Assembly (NCBI GenBank): GCA_028818995.1
Contig: JAPPMR010000731.1
Location: 1 to 28,421, forward strand
Length of the DNA stretch: 28,421 nt
Direction of reading: 5' to 3'
DNA from: Candidatus Poribacteria bacterium
GTDB taxonomy: Bacteria > Poribacteria > WGA-4E > WGA-3G
Part shown: in pieces, positions 7,763 to 15,103 of the stretch
How the letters are laid out: every line of letters begins with the position of its first letter
Position numbering within the stretch: position 1 is the first letter of the stretch
Program-made: the position numbers and the translations under genes
The notes under the pieces: model-generated
Seen by the model: the letters and a program-made list of their open reading frames with translations, nothing else
Databases searched by the model: none
Told to the model about the DNA's origin: nothing

Positions 7763-9283
7763 GTGGCAAAACGAAAAAAGAAAAGCAAATTCAACCATAA
7801 ATCCCTTACATACACCGTAGAGATTTTACAAAAAAAGTTCTCGGTGTCTTGCAAGCGCACACGGATGGCAGTTCTGCTATTTGGGGTGATTTCTTCACTG
7901 TTTAATTTATCGTTTCAAGCAGATGTACACGCTGAACAGGACTTACAACACGCCATAACACAATCGAGACGGACAGCGATCGTAACAGCAGTTGAACGTG
8001 CGAGTCCCGCAGTTGTAAATATCAGTGCTACAAAGAGTGTGACACAACAAACACCCTTTGATGCTTGGATTGATGAATACTTTTGGGGAGACATTTCTCC
8101 TCCTATTCGTAAACGCTCCTTACGTGAAGTTGGCTCAGGTGTAATTATCAATAAAGACGGTTATATCCTTACTAACCATCACGTCATTGCAGATGCCGAA
8201 AAGATCAGGGTTGCTATTGCTGATGGACGAGAATTTGATGCACATATACTTGGCTTCGATTTTTTCTCGGACCTCGCACTTTTAAAAGTTAATACGAAAG
8301 AGGATTTACCAGAAATAAAATGGGGCGACTCTGGTGATTTACTCATTGGTGAATGGGCACTCGCAATAGGAAATCCTTTCGGACTTTCAATCGGCAATGC
8401 TCAACCTACGGTAACAGTTGGTATTGTCAGCGCAACGCAACGTTCTCTGGCAGTAGACAACCGTTTTTATGAAGCACTAATTCAGACAGATGCGTCTGTT
8501 AATCCTGGGAATAGTGGTGGTGCTTTAGTAAATGTACATGGCGAACTTATCGGTATAAACACCGTCATCCGTTCAACGAGCGGTGGTTCACAAGGGGTCG
8601 GATTTGCTATTCCTGCAAATAAAGCAAGAAAGGTAATAGAGAAGATTACCGAACACGGATGCATTGTTCCGCCTTATCTTGGTGTGGAGATACAGTCTAT
8701 AACTGGAGAAATGGCTGAAAAACTTTTGGGGAAGGAAGTTTCACAAAAATCCATTTTTTCTCGCGGGGTTTTAGTATCAGAACTGGAAGAACAGAGTCCT
8801 ATTGCCGCTGCCGGTATTAAACGGGGCGACATCATCTCGATCGTCTCTGGCCGTCGGATTAAGGATAAAAACGATTTTAAGGCTATTGTTCGTTTGCTCC
8901 CACTCAACCAAAACATCCAGTGTGAATTCATACGTCGTGGCAAAAAAAGAAAGGCGACCTTCAAACTAAAGACACTGGAATGGGAATATGCACCACAAAG
9001 ATGGGGACTCACACTCACACAGCCTGACAAGAAGATGGCGAAAAAATACAAACACCGCGGTGTTGTCATCTCACATATTGAAAGAGGAAATGAATTAGCA
9101 GAGGTCCTCAAGAAAGGGGACAATATCTACCGAATAGGTGAAATTGAAATTCATACCCTTGAAATTTTTAAAATTGTAGATAAACAGATCCATGCCCCAA
9201 GTGGAATTCAACTCTACTTTGAGAGAAATGGTGAGCAGAAGTCTATCTTTATCACTTTTAAGAGGAACAATCGCTGGAGATAG
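7763..9283 (+). CDS. HtrA/DegP-type periplasmic serine protease with two PDZ domains
   Basis: A 506-residue trypsin-like protease of the HtrA family. The catalytic triad is His140 (TNHHVI), Asp170 (FSDLALLKV) and Ser251 (NPGNSGGAL). PDZ1 spans about residues 300-400 and PDZ2 about 410-500. The GTG start gives a strongly basic 35-residue extension before the hydrophobic segment MAVLLFGVISSLF and a plausible ADVHA cleavage site. The ATG at 7865 (Met35) is an alternative start with a shorter N-terminus, but AAGG at 7747-7750 supports the GTG. It degrades or refolds damaged envelope proteins in the periplasm. It follows the M28 peptidase by 21 bp, and the pair forms a proteolysis unit. No stress-type promoter was recognised. 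Confidence 0.94.
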   Translation: MAKRKKKSKFNHKSLTYTVEILQKKFSVSCKRTRMAVLLFGVISSLFNLSFQADVHAEQDLQHAITQSRRTAIVTAVERASPAVVNISATKSVTQQTPFDAWIDEYFWGDISPPIRKRSLREVGSGVIINKDGYILTNHHVIADAEKIRVAIADGREFDAHILGFDFFSDLALLKVNTKEDLPEIKWGDSGDLLIGEWALAIGNPFGLSIGNAQPTVTVGIVSATQRSLAVDNRFYEALIQTDASVNPGNSGGALVNVHGELIGINTVIRSTSGGSQGVGFAIPANKARKVIEKITEHGCIVPPYLGVEIQSITGEMAEKLLGKEVSQKSIFSRGVLVSELEEQSPIAAAGIKRGDIISIVSGRRIKDKNDFKAIVRLLPLNQNIQCEFIRRGKKRKATFKLKTLEWEYAPQRWGLTLTQPDKKMAKKYKHRGVVISHIERGNELAEVLKKGDNIYRIGEIEIHTLEIFKIVDKQIHAPSGIQLYFERNGEQKSIFITFKRNNRWR

Positions 9284-9302
9284 GTGTTTTAAGATGATAA
9301 AA

Positions 9303-9326
9303 TGAACAAAGTCAGACCTTTGTTCA
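9303..9326 (+). terminator. Possible weak terminator or attenuator hairpin
   Basis: TGAACAAAG (9303-9311) pairs perfectly with CTTTGTTCA (9318-9326) across a 6-base loop, 20 bases after the protease stop codon. No run of T follows, so this is not a classical intrinsic terminator; it may instead stabilise the transcript end or separate the protease from the TPR gene. Confidence 0.4.
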
Positions 9327-9408
9327 GTGGAATAATAACACAAAGATAGAACCTTAAACATCTGAATGAGATACGAATTCCATCAAGTTATGACAATGGA
9401 GAATGAAA

Positions 9409-10128
9409 ATGAAATTGCAGTTACCCACAATCATTATTGTTTGTCTGTCCATTGTGTTGATTCTTTCCATACATTTCTTGGGAGGAAATACGCAATCTAT
9501 TAAAGAGGCTAACGAGGAAAGCAGTGATTTTCAATCTGTTCGGATTGATGCTGAGAACGCATATAACGCACAAGATTTCACGCAAGCGATTGATCTATAT
9601 GGACAAGCATTAGACTTACGTCCTGAAAATGCAGAGGTATATAACGACCTCGGGGCTGTCCACTACGATCTCGGGCTGAAATATGCCGGACCAGATTGGC
9701 CCTCATTACCAGTAAAATATTTGGACGAATCGGTTGAAGATGCACTTGCAGTACTTGACCGTGCTATTCAAATAACAGAGTCGGGCTATCTCGTTTTGAA
9801 AACCAGTTCGACTGAAATAGCAAAAGCAATTGAAAAAAAAGCAAAGGAAAAAGGGGCTGCTGTTTTCCCTTATTTCGGAAACACACAAACTACGCTTAAT
9901 ATTCTTGTTGGATCTACAAAAGATCATCTATTAGAGGCGCGTTGGTCGTATCGTAAGGCTTTAGAGTTAAAATCTACCTATGCTCCTGCATATCGTAATC
10001 TCGGATCGTTTTATATGAAAATAGGCATTATGGATAAGGCTATCAATTATTTGCGAGAAGCATACAGACGTGAACCGAGTGATGAAATACTCGGGGAATA
10101 TCTGCAACAATTCCGCGGCCAATATTAG
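9409..10128 (+). CDS. Membrane-anchored TPR protein
   Basis: A 239-residue protein from the ATG at 9409, chosen because GGAG (9398-9401) is 7 bases upstream; an in-frame ATG at 9403 is too close to that site. A single N-terminal hydrophobic segment (LPTIIIVCLSIVLILSIHFL) acts as signal anchor, leaving the rest in the periplasm. One TPR-type helix pair follows (AYNAQDFTQAIDLYGQALDL and NAEVYNDLGAVHYDLG). After an unusual insertion of about 90 residues come further repeats (ARWSYRKALELK, AYRNLGSFYMKIG, KAINYLREAYRREP). TPR arrays bind other proteins. It is 125 bp from the HtrA gene and may be its own unit or the last gene of that operon. The partner is unknown. Confidence 0.8.
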   Translation: MKLQLPTIIIVCLSIVLILSIHFLGGNTQSIKEANEESSDFQSVRIDAENAYNAQDFTQAIDLYGQALDLRPENAEVYNDLGAVHYDLGLKYAGPDWPSLPVKYLDESVEDALAVLDRAIQITESGYLVLKTSSTEIAKAIEKKAKEKGAAVFPYFGNTQTTLNILVGSTKDHLLEARWSYRKALELKSTYAPAYRNLGSFYMKIGIMDKAINYLREAYRREPSDEILGEYLQQFRGQY

Positions 10129-10243
10129 AAACTGCCTCTCATAGTTACTTTATTATAACCTAAGCTGCTATCTACAAGATTTTAGGTAGACAAACGCCAT
10201 TTTTAATGGATATAGTGAATTCTACAATTAACTTACATCTGAC

Positions 10244-10310
10244 CTGTAGGAGGGAACTCCGATTCCCGACTATTAGGGGTTTCGTCGCGATTCGGAGATC
10301 GCTCCTACAG
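10244..10310. repeat. 67-bp fold-back (inverted repeat) element
   Basis: Two 27-base arms, 10244-10270 and 10284-10310, are imperfect reverse complements (about 21 of 27 positions pair) around a 13-base loop. The outer eight bases are CTGTAGGA on the left and TCCTACAG on the right, a perfect match. Such self-complementary units without a coding region resemble MITE or REP-type intergenic elements; as RNA it would form a long hairpin that could also end transcription of the TPR gene. Element class is inference. Confidence 0.75.
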
Positions 10311-10426
10311 AATATATGTGAATTTATTTATATAATTTACTATAATAATTCATTATTCGTGAAATATCGTAGCGTAAACTGCATGAAGATTAATTTGTTA
10401 ATGTCGGTAATTTTGGAGAAAACTCA

Positions 10427-10460
10427 AGTACGGTTGGGAAACCGCACCTACCGGGTTTGG
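10427..10460 (+). repeat. Degenerate intergenic repeat fragment
   Basis: AGTACGGTTGGGAAACC followed by GCACCTACC. The nine-base AGTACGGTT is repeated at 10515-10523, and GGAAACCGCACCTACC is matched with one difference at 3469-3484. This points to a family of decayed intergenic repeats, distinct from the fold-back element just upstream. Confidence 0.4.
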
Positions 10461-10720
10461 GAAAATTAGAATTACCAATACATTTTCTTAACCTTCATAC
10501 AGCGTGTGCTACAAAGTACGGTTAAAAACCTTATCCGTCTGATACTGCACGCTTATTTGGCGTTGATCCACCGAGACGTGCCCACATATTTTTAGATTTC
10601 ACTATAAATCGGAAGTCTACACATTGTCGTGACGTAATAAAAACAAATGTCAGGTCCTGTGAGAAGAAATACTCATAATACTTCACGGAGTTCGTGCTAT
10701 AGATTTACAAGATATTAATT

Positions 10721-13700
10721 ATGGAAAGCCTAACGCAAAAACGTTGTGCTAACTGTGGTTTTATGATTTCAACAGCCAAGTTTTGTGGTGAATGTGGTCG
10801 CCCACTTGATGAAACAGACACACCGCTTAGCACAACTCCTATCAGCAAGGCAGAAAGACGACAACTGACAGTTTTGTTCTGTGATGTTATAGACTCAACT
10901 GCATTGACAGAACAACTGGACCCAGAAGATTTACGGCAGGTATTGGACGCATATCGGGCATCTGTTGCAGAAGTCGTTTTAGAATATGATGGACACATCG
11001 CACGTTACTTTGGTGATGGTATCTTAGTGTACTTCGGGTACCCAATTGCGCATGAAGACGCAACACGCCGCGCTGTCCAGGCAGGATTAGATATTGTCGC
11101 TGGATTAGAAAATCTGAATACTCGCTTGATAGAGACATTTGGTATCCAAATACAACTTCGTCTAAGTATTGACACTGGCTTAGTAGTTGTGTGGGAAGTT
11201 GGGATGCCTGTCGGAAAGCCAAGTGAGTATATATCTTCTTTGGAACGTTACCACGGTGATGCGATAGACATTGTTGGAAAAACCCCGAATATAGCTGCCC
11301 GTATGCAACAAGTTGCCCCTCCAAACGGTATCGTTGTTGGCGGCACCACGCTCAGATTGATTGAAGGCATTTTTACATATCAAGACTTCGGCACATTAGA
11401 ATTGAAAGGGATTTCGCAACCCGTTCCGATTTATCAGATACTCGACGAGCATCCGGATAGTGCACTCCCAGATTTCAGACGCGAACAAGCAAAACTTCCG
11501 TTACAAAGCAATGTGACTCCTTTAATTGGAAGAAATCGACAAGTTGCAACCTTAAAGGCACGGTGGAAACTCGCAACAACATCATCGGGACAGGTTGTGT
11601 TGATTGAAGGCGAAGCAGGCATTGGAAAATCTCGTATTGTTGCTGTTATTGCTGATCAGGTAGCAGAGACTGAAGCGCAAATCTTAGAGTGCCGTGGTTC
11701 ACCTTATTCGCAAAATAGTCCGCTCTATCCAATTTTGTCAATATTACGACAACAACTCTTACAGTTTGGAGAAATGGATACTGGTAACACGCGATTGAAA
11801 AAACTGGAACAATTCCTAAATACCCATGAATTTTCGTTAAATTTGCTCCCTCTCTTAGCTGAACTCTTAGAGATAGAGGCGGATTACCAAATCTTAGAAT
11901 TAAAGCCCGCACAACGAAGACGCCGTACTTTACAAGCACTCGTGCAGATTTTCTTGAAAACTGCTGGACAGAAAACGCTTTTATTAATTGCTGAAGACCT
12001 ACATTGGGCTGATCCTTCTACATTAGAATTCCTGCATCTTTTAACTTCTCGAATAGAAACCGCGCCTATTCTTGCAATTTTGACATCGCGCTCCGAAATG
12101 GAAGTTAGCCAAGATAGCACACAAGCAGAAGCCAGAGCAAAGTTGAAAACGCTTACTGAATTAGCGTGGGTAACCCAAATATCGTTGAAACGTTTAAACA
12201 GAAGACAGGTCTCGCAGATGATTACGGAAGTAGCGGGTGAGCAAGCGATACCTACGGATATATCTAAGCAAATTGCATCAAAAACAGAAGGTGTACCGCT
12301 GTTTATAGAAGAATTAACACGGATGGCACTTGAAGATGACCTGCAGAATATTGATGTTTCAACAGAGATACCTGCAACATTGCAAGCATCACTAACAGCA
12401 AGGCTTGACCGACTTGGTTCACGGAAAGAACTCGTTCAACTCGGAGCAACACTCGGTAGAGAGTGGACAGCAGAACTTCTATATAAAGTCATCGTGAGCA
12501 TGACTGAAGAACCTGAATCGGGTGAGTTTCTCGCCCATCCTAACCAGTTCACATCATTTCGTCCATTTCCTGAACAAGAAAATAATATTACATGGCTTGA
12601 AAAAGAATTACAACAACTGGTTGAAACAGAAATTTTGAGGTGTCGGCAAACCCATGAAAATAAACAAATTTACATTTTCAAGCATCCGTTGATCCGTGAA
12701 ACCGCATATCAAGCCTTACTTAAAAGCACAAGACATGCGTACCACCGACGTATTGCAACTGTTTTACGGCAAGCCTTTGAGGATGTTGTGCGGGCACAGC
12801 CGGAGTTGGTGGCATATCATTACACGGAGGGCGAATTGCCTGAACGGGCAATTGAACATTGGCAACAAGCCGGACAACGCGCAGTAGAACGATCCGCAAA
12901 TGTTGAGGGTGTCCGGCATTTGACACAAGGGTTAACGCTGCTGCAGACATTGCCAGAGACCCCTGCACGCGCAGCACGCGAATTGGTAATTCAAACAACT
13001 TTGGGACCCGCACTCATTGCAACAAGAGGTTATGCAGCACTTGAAGTGGAGGAAACATATACGCGCGCAAAAGCACTGTTGGAAACCATGCCTAATAATG
13101 AACGCATGCCGCTCCGATTTCCGATTTTATTCGGATTATGGCTATCCTATTTGGTGCGAGCAAAGTTACAAACCGCACGAGAACTCGGAGAACAGTGTCT
13201 TGTGATGGCACAACAACAAGAGAACGCAGTGTTGGAAGTAGAGGCACATCGAGCATTAGGCGCAACGCTTTACTATCTCGGCGAGTTAAAGATGGCACAG
13301 GCTCACATTGAAGCGGGGATTGCATGCTATGACCCGCATCAGCACCCAGTGCATGCGTTTTTTCACTATCTTGCTGATCCAGGGATGACCTTGCGTTCTT
13401 ACGCCGCCCCCTTAGTGTGGTGTTTAGGATATCCCGAACAAGCTATAGCAAAACTACAGGCAGCACAACAGATGGGTGAAGAACGACCACATCCATTCAG
13501 TCAAGTGGTCTCCCTCCATTTTGGAGCATTGTTGTACCAGCAACGCCGCGATGTAGAGAAAGTCAATACGTATGCTACGGAACTGGTAGCGATTTGCAAA
13601 GAGCACGGTTTTTCCGTGTGGGAACCAACGGGTAAAATAATGAAAGGTTGGGCACTTCAACAGAATTCTAATGGGACACACGAAGAAGGAATCGCCTTAA

Positions 13701-14230
13701 TTCAAGAAGGAATTGCCGAATGGGAATCTAACCGCTCACGTGTCCTACGTCCTGTTTATTTGGGAATGTTGGCACATGCTTGTGGACAGGCAGGTAAAAT
13801 TCAAGATGGACTTCAGGCAGTAGAAAAAGCATTGGCTGCTGGCACTGAAAGTGGTGAACGCACTAATGAAGCGGAACTCTACCGTCTCAAAGGTGAACTT
13901 TTGCTAAAATCGGAGAAGATAGTTTCAACAGCTACTGCAAATACATCTGTAAAAACAATTGAAAAAAAAAGCTGTGCGTCTGAACATGAACGTGAAGCTG
14001 AAGAATGTTTTCAGAAAGCGTTGACTATTGCACAGCACCAAGAAGCAAGATTGTGGGAACTTCGAACCGCTGTCAGTTTAAGCAAACTCATGATAACACA
14101 GAATCGACATGATGCTGCGGACGCACTGCTTAAACCGATCTATGAGTGGTTCACAGAAGGATTTGAAACAGTTGATTTGGTAGAGGCGCGTGACATGTTA
14201 AAATTTTTGAGTGAGGGTAAAACGTTATGA
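10721..14230 (+). CDS. Zinc-ribbon / class III adenylate cyclase / AAA ATPase / TPR signalling protein
   Basis: A 1169-residue multidomain protein. Residues 9-26 form a zinc ribbon (CANC...CGEC). Residues about 45-235 are a class III nucleotide cyclase with metal-binding Asp55 (FCDV) and Asp99 (FGDGILV), the GDA-TPNIAAR segment with the Asn/Arg pair, and the terminal LKGISQPV motif. A STAND-type ATPase follows, with Walker A GEAGIGKS (Lys303) and Walker B LLIAEDLHWAD (around Glu425-Asp426). About 450 C-terminal residues are TPR-like helices. There are no membrane segments, so it is cytoplasmic. The arrangement matches known cyclase-ATPase-TPR proteins in which the ATPase/TPR part senses a signal. 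The Gly usual in the VVVGEVG segment is Trp here (VVVWEVG). It overlaps the next gene by 4 bases, so translation is coupled. An A9 run at 13962-13970 is slippage-prone. No clear ribosome binding site. Confidence 0.92.
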   Translation: MESLTQKRCANCGFMISTAKFCGECGRPLDETDTPLSTTPISKAERRQLTVLFCDVIDSTALTEQLDPEDLRQVLDAYRASVAEVVLEYDGHIARYFGDGILVYFGYPIAHEDATRRAVQAGLDIVAGLENLNTRLIETFGIQIQLRLSIDTGLVVVWEVGMPVGKPSEYISSLERYHGDAIDIVGKTPNIAARMQQVAPPNGIVVGGTTLRLIEGIFTYQDFGTLELKGISQPVPIYQILDEHPDSALPDFRREQAKLPLQSNVTPLIGRNRQVATLKARWKLATTSSGQVVLIEGEAGIGKSRIVAVIADQVAETEAQILECRGSPYSQNSPLYPILSILRQQLLQFGEMDTGNTRLKKLEQFLNTHEFSLNLLPLLAELLEIEADYQILELKPAQRRRRTLQALVQIFLKTAGQKTLLLIAEDLHWADPSTLEFLHLLTSRIETAPILAILTSRSEMEVSQDSTQAEARAKLKTLTELAWVTQISLKRLNRRQVSQMITEVAGEQAIPTDISKQIASKTEGVPLFIEELTRMALEDDLQNIDVSTEIPATLQASLTARLDRLGSRKELVQLGATLGREWTAELLYKVIVSMTEEPESGEFLAHPNQFTSFRPFPEQENNITWLEKELQQLVETEILRCRQTHENKQIYIFKHPLIRETAYQALLKSTRHAYHRRIATVLRQAFEDVVRAQPELVAYHYTEGELPERAIEHWQQAGQRAVERSANVEGVRHLTQGLTLLQTLPETPARAARELVIQTTLGPALIATRGYAALEVEETYTRAKALLETMPNNERMPLRFPILFGLWLSYLVRAKLQTARELGEQCLVMAQQQENAVLEVEAHRALGATLYYLGELKMAQAHIEAGIACYDPHQHPVHAFFHYLADPGMTLRSYAAPLVWCLGYPEQAIAKLQAAQQMGEERPHPFSQVVSLHFGALLYQQRRDVEKVNTYATELVAICKEHGFSVWEPTGKIMKGWALQQNSNGTHEEGIALIQEGIAEWESNRSRVLRPVYLGMLAHACGQAGKIQDGLQAVEKALAAGTESGERTNEAELYRLKGELLLKSEKIVSTATANTSVKTIEKKSCASEHEREAEECFQKALTIAQHQEARLWELRTAVSLSKLMITQNRHDAADALLKPIYEWFTEGFETVDLVEARDMLKFLSEGKTL

Positions 14231-15087
14231 GACTTGGTGTCGTTGGCATGTGCAGCGATTTCCGAACGCTGAATCAGGAAGAGATAGAAGCAATTCAGGA
14301 ATTGAAGTTCACTGGGGTAAGTTACCATTTCGCCAGTTCAAATATTCCGCTTGTTTCTCCAGATGAAATTACGCGATGTCGTCATTTGCTTGACAAAGCA
14401 CAACTCGATTTGGTACAATTTGGTATTACTTATGGGGAGTGTCTATTTGATCCGAATCCCTCAGTCCGAGAAGCCGCTATTGAAGCAGTAAATTGTGGAA
14501 TGTCGGTGGCGAAAAAACTTGGCGCGTTTCACTACCTTTTCCGACCGGGTAGTCTGAACCCGGATGGTGCATGGACATCTCACCGGGATAACCATCTGCC
14601 CGAATCAATGGAACGTCTAATTGAAACGCTAAAACCTATCGCAGAAAATGCTGAACAGGAAGCGTTGACACTTGTCATGGAAACACACGCGGTATCTATT
14701 ATGGACTCACCTGAGACATGTAGAGAGGTCGTTGAGAGAGTCGGTTCCGATAGACTTCGTATCGTCATGGATTTTGTAAATCATTTCCAAACACTTCATC
14801 AGGTCTATGAAAGCGAAGCGAGACTCAACCATATTTTTGATGTCATGGGACCGGTAGCACCTATGGCGCATATCAAAGACATTCGTGTTGAAAATGGGTT
14901 AGTTTTACATCTCAATGAGGAAGTGCCTGGTGAAGGGGAATTAGAATTAGGTGTAGCGTTAAAGCGTTTTGACGGACTCTATCCAGATGGCTACGGATTG
15001 ATAGAACACTTACCTTTAGAGAAAATTCCACTTGCGAACACAAATGTACGTAAAATTGCATCTGAAAATGGGGTTAATATTTATTAG
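14227..15087 (+). CDS. Sugar phosphate isomerase/epimerase-like TIM-barrel protein
   Basis: A 286-residue protein of the xylose-isomerase-like TIM-barrel (AP endonuclease 2) superfamily. The four expected metal ligands are visible: Glu152 (METH), Asp182 (MDFVNH), His215 (AHIKD) and Glu260 (IEHLP). It most probably isomerises or epimerises a sugar or cyclitol using a divalent metal in the cytoplasm; the exact substrate cannot be read from sequence. Its ATG overlaps the stop codon of the cyclase gene (ATGA), and the next gene starts 16 bp downstream, so the three are probably one operon. The pairing of a cyclase signalling protein with a sugar isomerase is unusual and may reflect regulation by carbon source, which is inference. 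Confidence 0.87.
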   Translation: MRLGVVGMCSDFRTLNQEEIEAIQELKFTGVSYHFASSNIPLVSPDEITRCRHLLDKAQLDLVQFGITYGECLFDPNPSVREAAIEAVNCGMSVAKKLGAFHYLFRPGSLNPDGAWTSHRDNHLPESMERLIETLKPIAENAEQEALTLVMETHAVSIMDSPETCREVVERVGSDRLRIVMDFVNHFQTLHQVYESEARLNHIFDVMGPVAPMAHIKDIRVENGLVLHLNEEVPGEGELELGVALKRFDGLYPDGYGLIEHLPLEKIPLANTNVRKIASENGVNIY

Positions 15088-15103
15088 TAGGAGGATTCGC
15101 ATC

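Larger units (their letters stand above)
10129..10720. other. Gene-free interval rich in degenerate repeats
   Basis: This 592-bp stretch contains no recognisable gene; the only sizeable open frame (10206-10469) runs straight through the fold-back element and has no protein-like composition. It holds the 67-bp fold-back repeat at 10244-10310, a repeat-like piece AGTACGGTTGGGAAACC at 10427-10443 followed by CGCACCTACC, and a weaker second match AGTACGGTTAAAAACC at 10515-10530. The promoter of the downstream cyclase gene presumably lies in the last 150 bases, but no convincing -35/-10 pair or ribosome binding site was seen. Confidence 0.6.

Noticed and set aside
8674..9123. 149-residue reading frame on the minus strand
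   Set aside because: It is opposite the PDZ region of the HtrA protease and has low-complexity Ser/Phe/Leu-rich composition typical of an antisense frame.
10206..10469. 87-residue reading frame on the plus strand
   Set aside because: It runs through the fold-back element and repeat relics, has no ribosome binding site and shows no protein-like pattern.
10887..11324. 145-residue reading frame on the minus strand
   Set aside because: It lies wholly opposite the cyclase catalytic domain, whose motifs are intact on the plus strand.
10721..14230. Anti-phage defence role for the cyclase-ATPase (cyclic-nucleotide signalling or STAND type)
   Set aside because: The domain order is that of common cyclase-ATPase-TPR regulators; the next genes are a sugar isomerase and an exported protein, with no nuclease, membrane-disrupting effector or cyclic-nucleotide sensor nearby.
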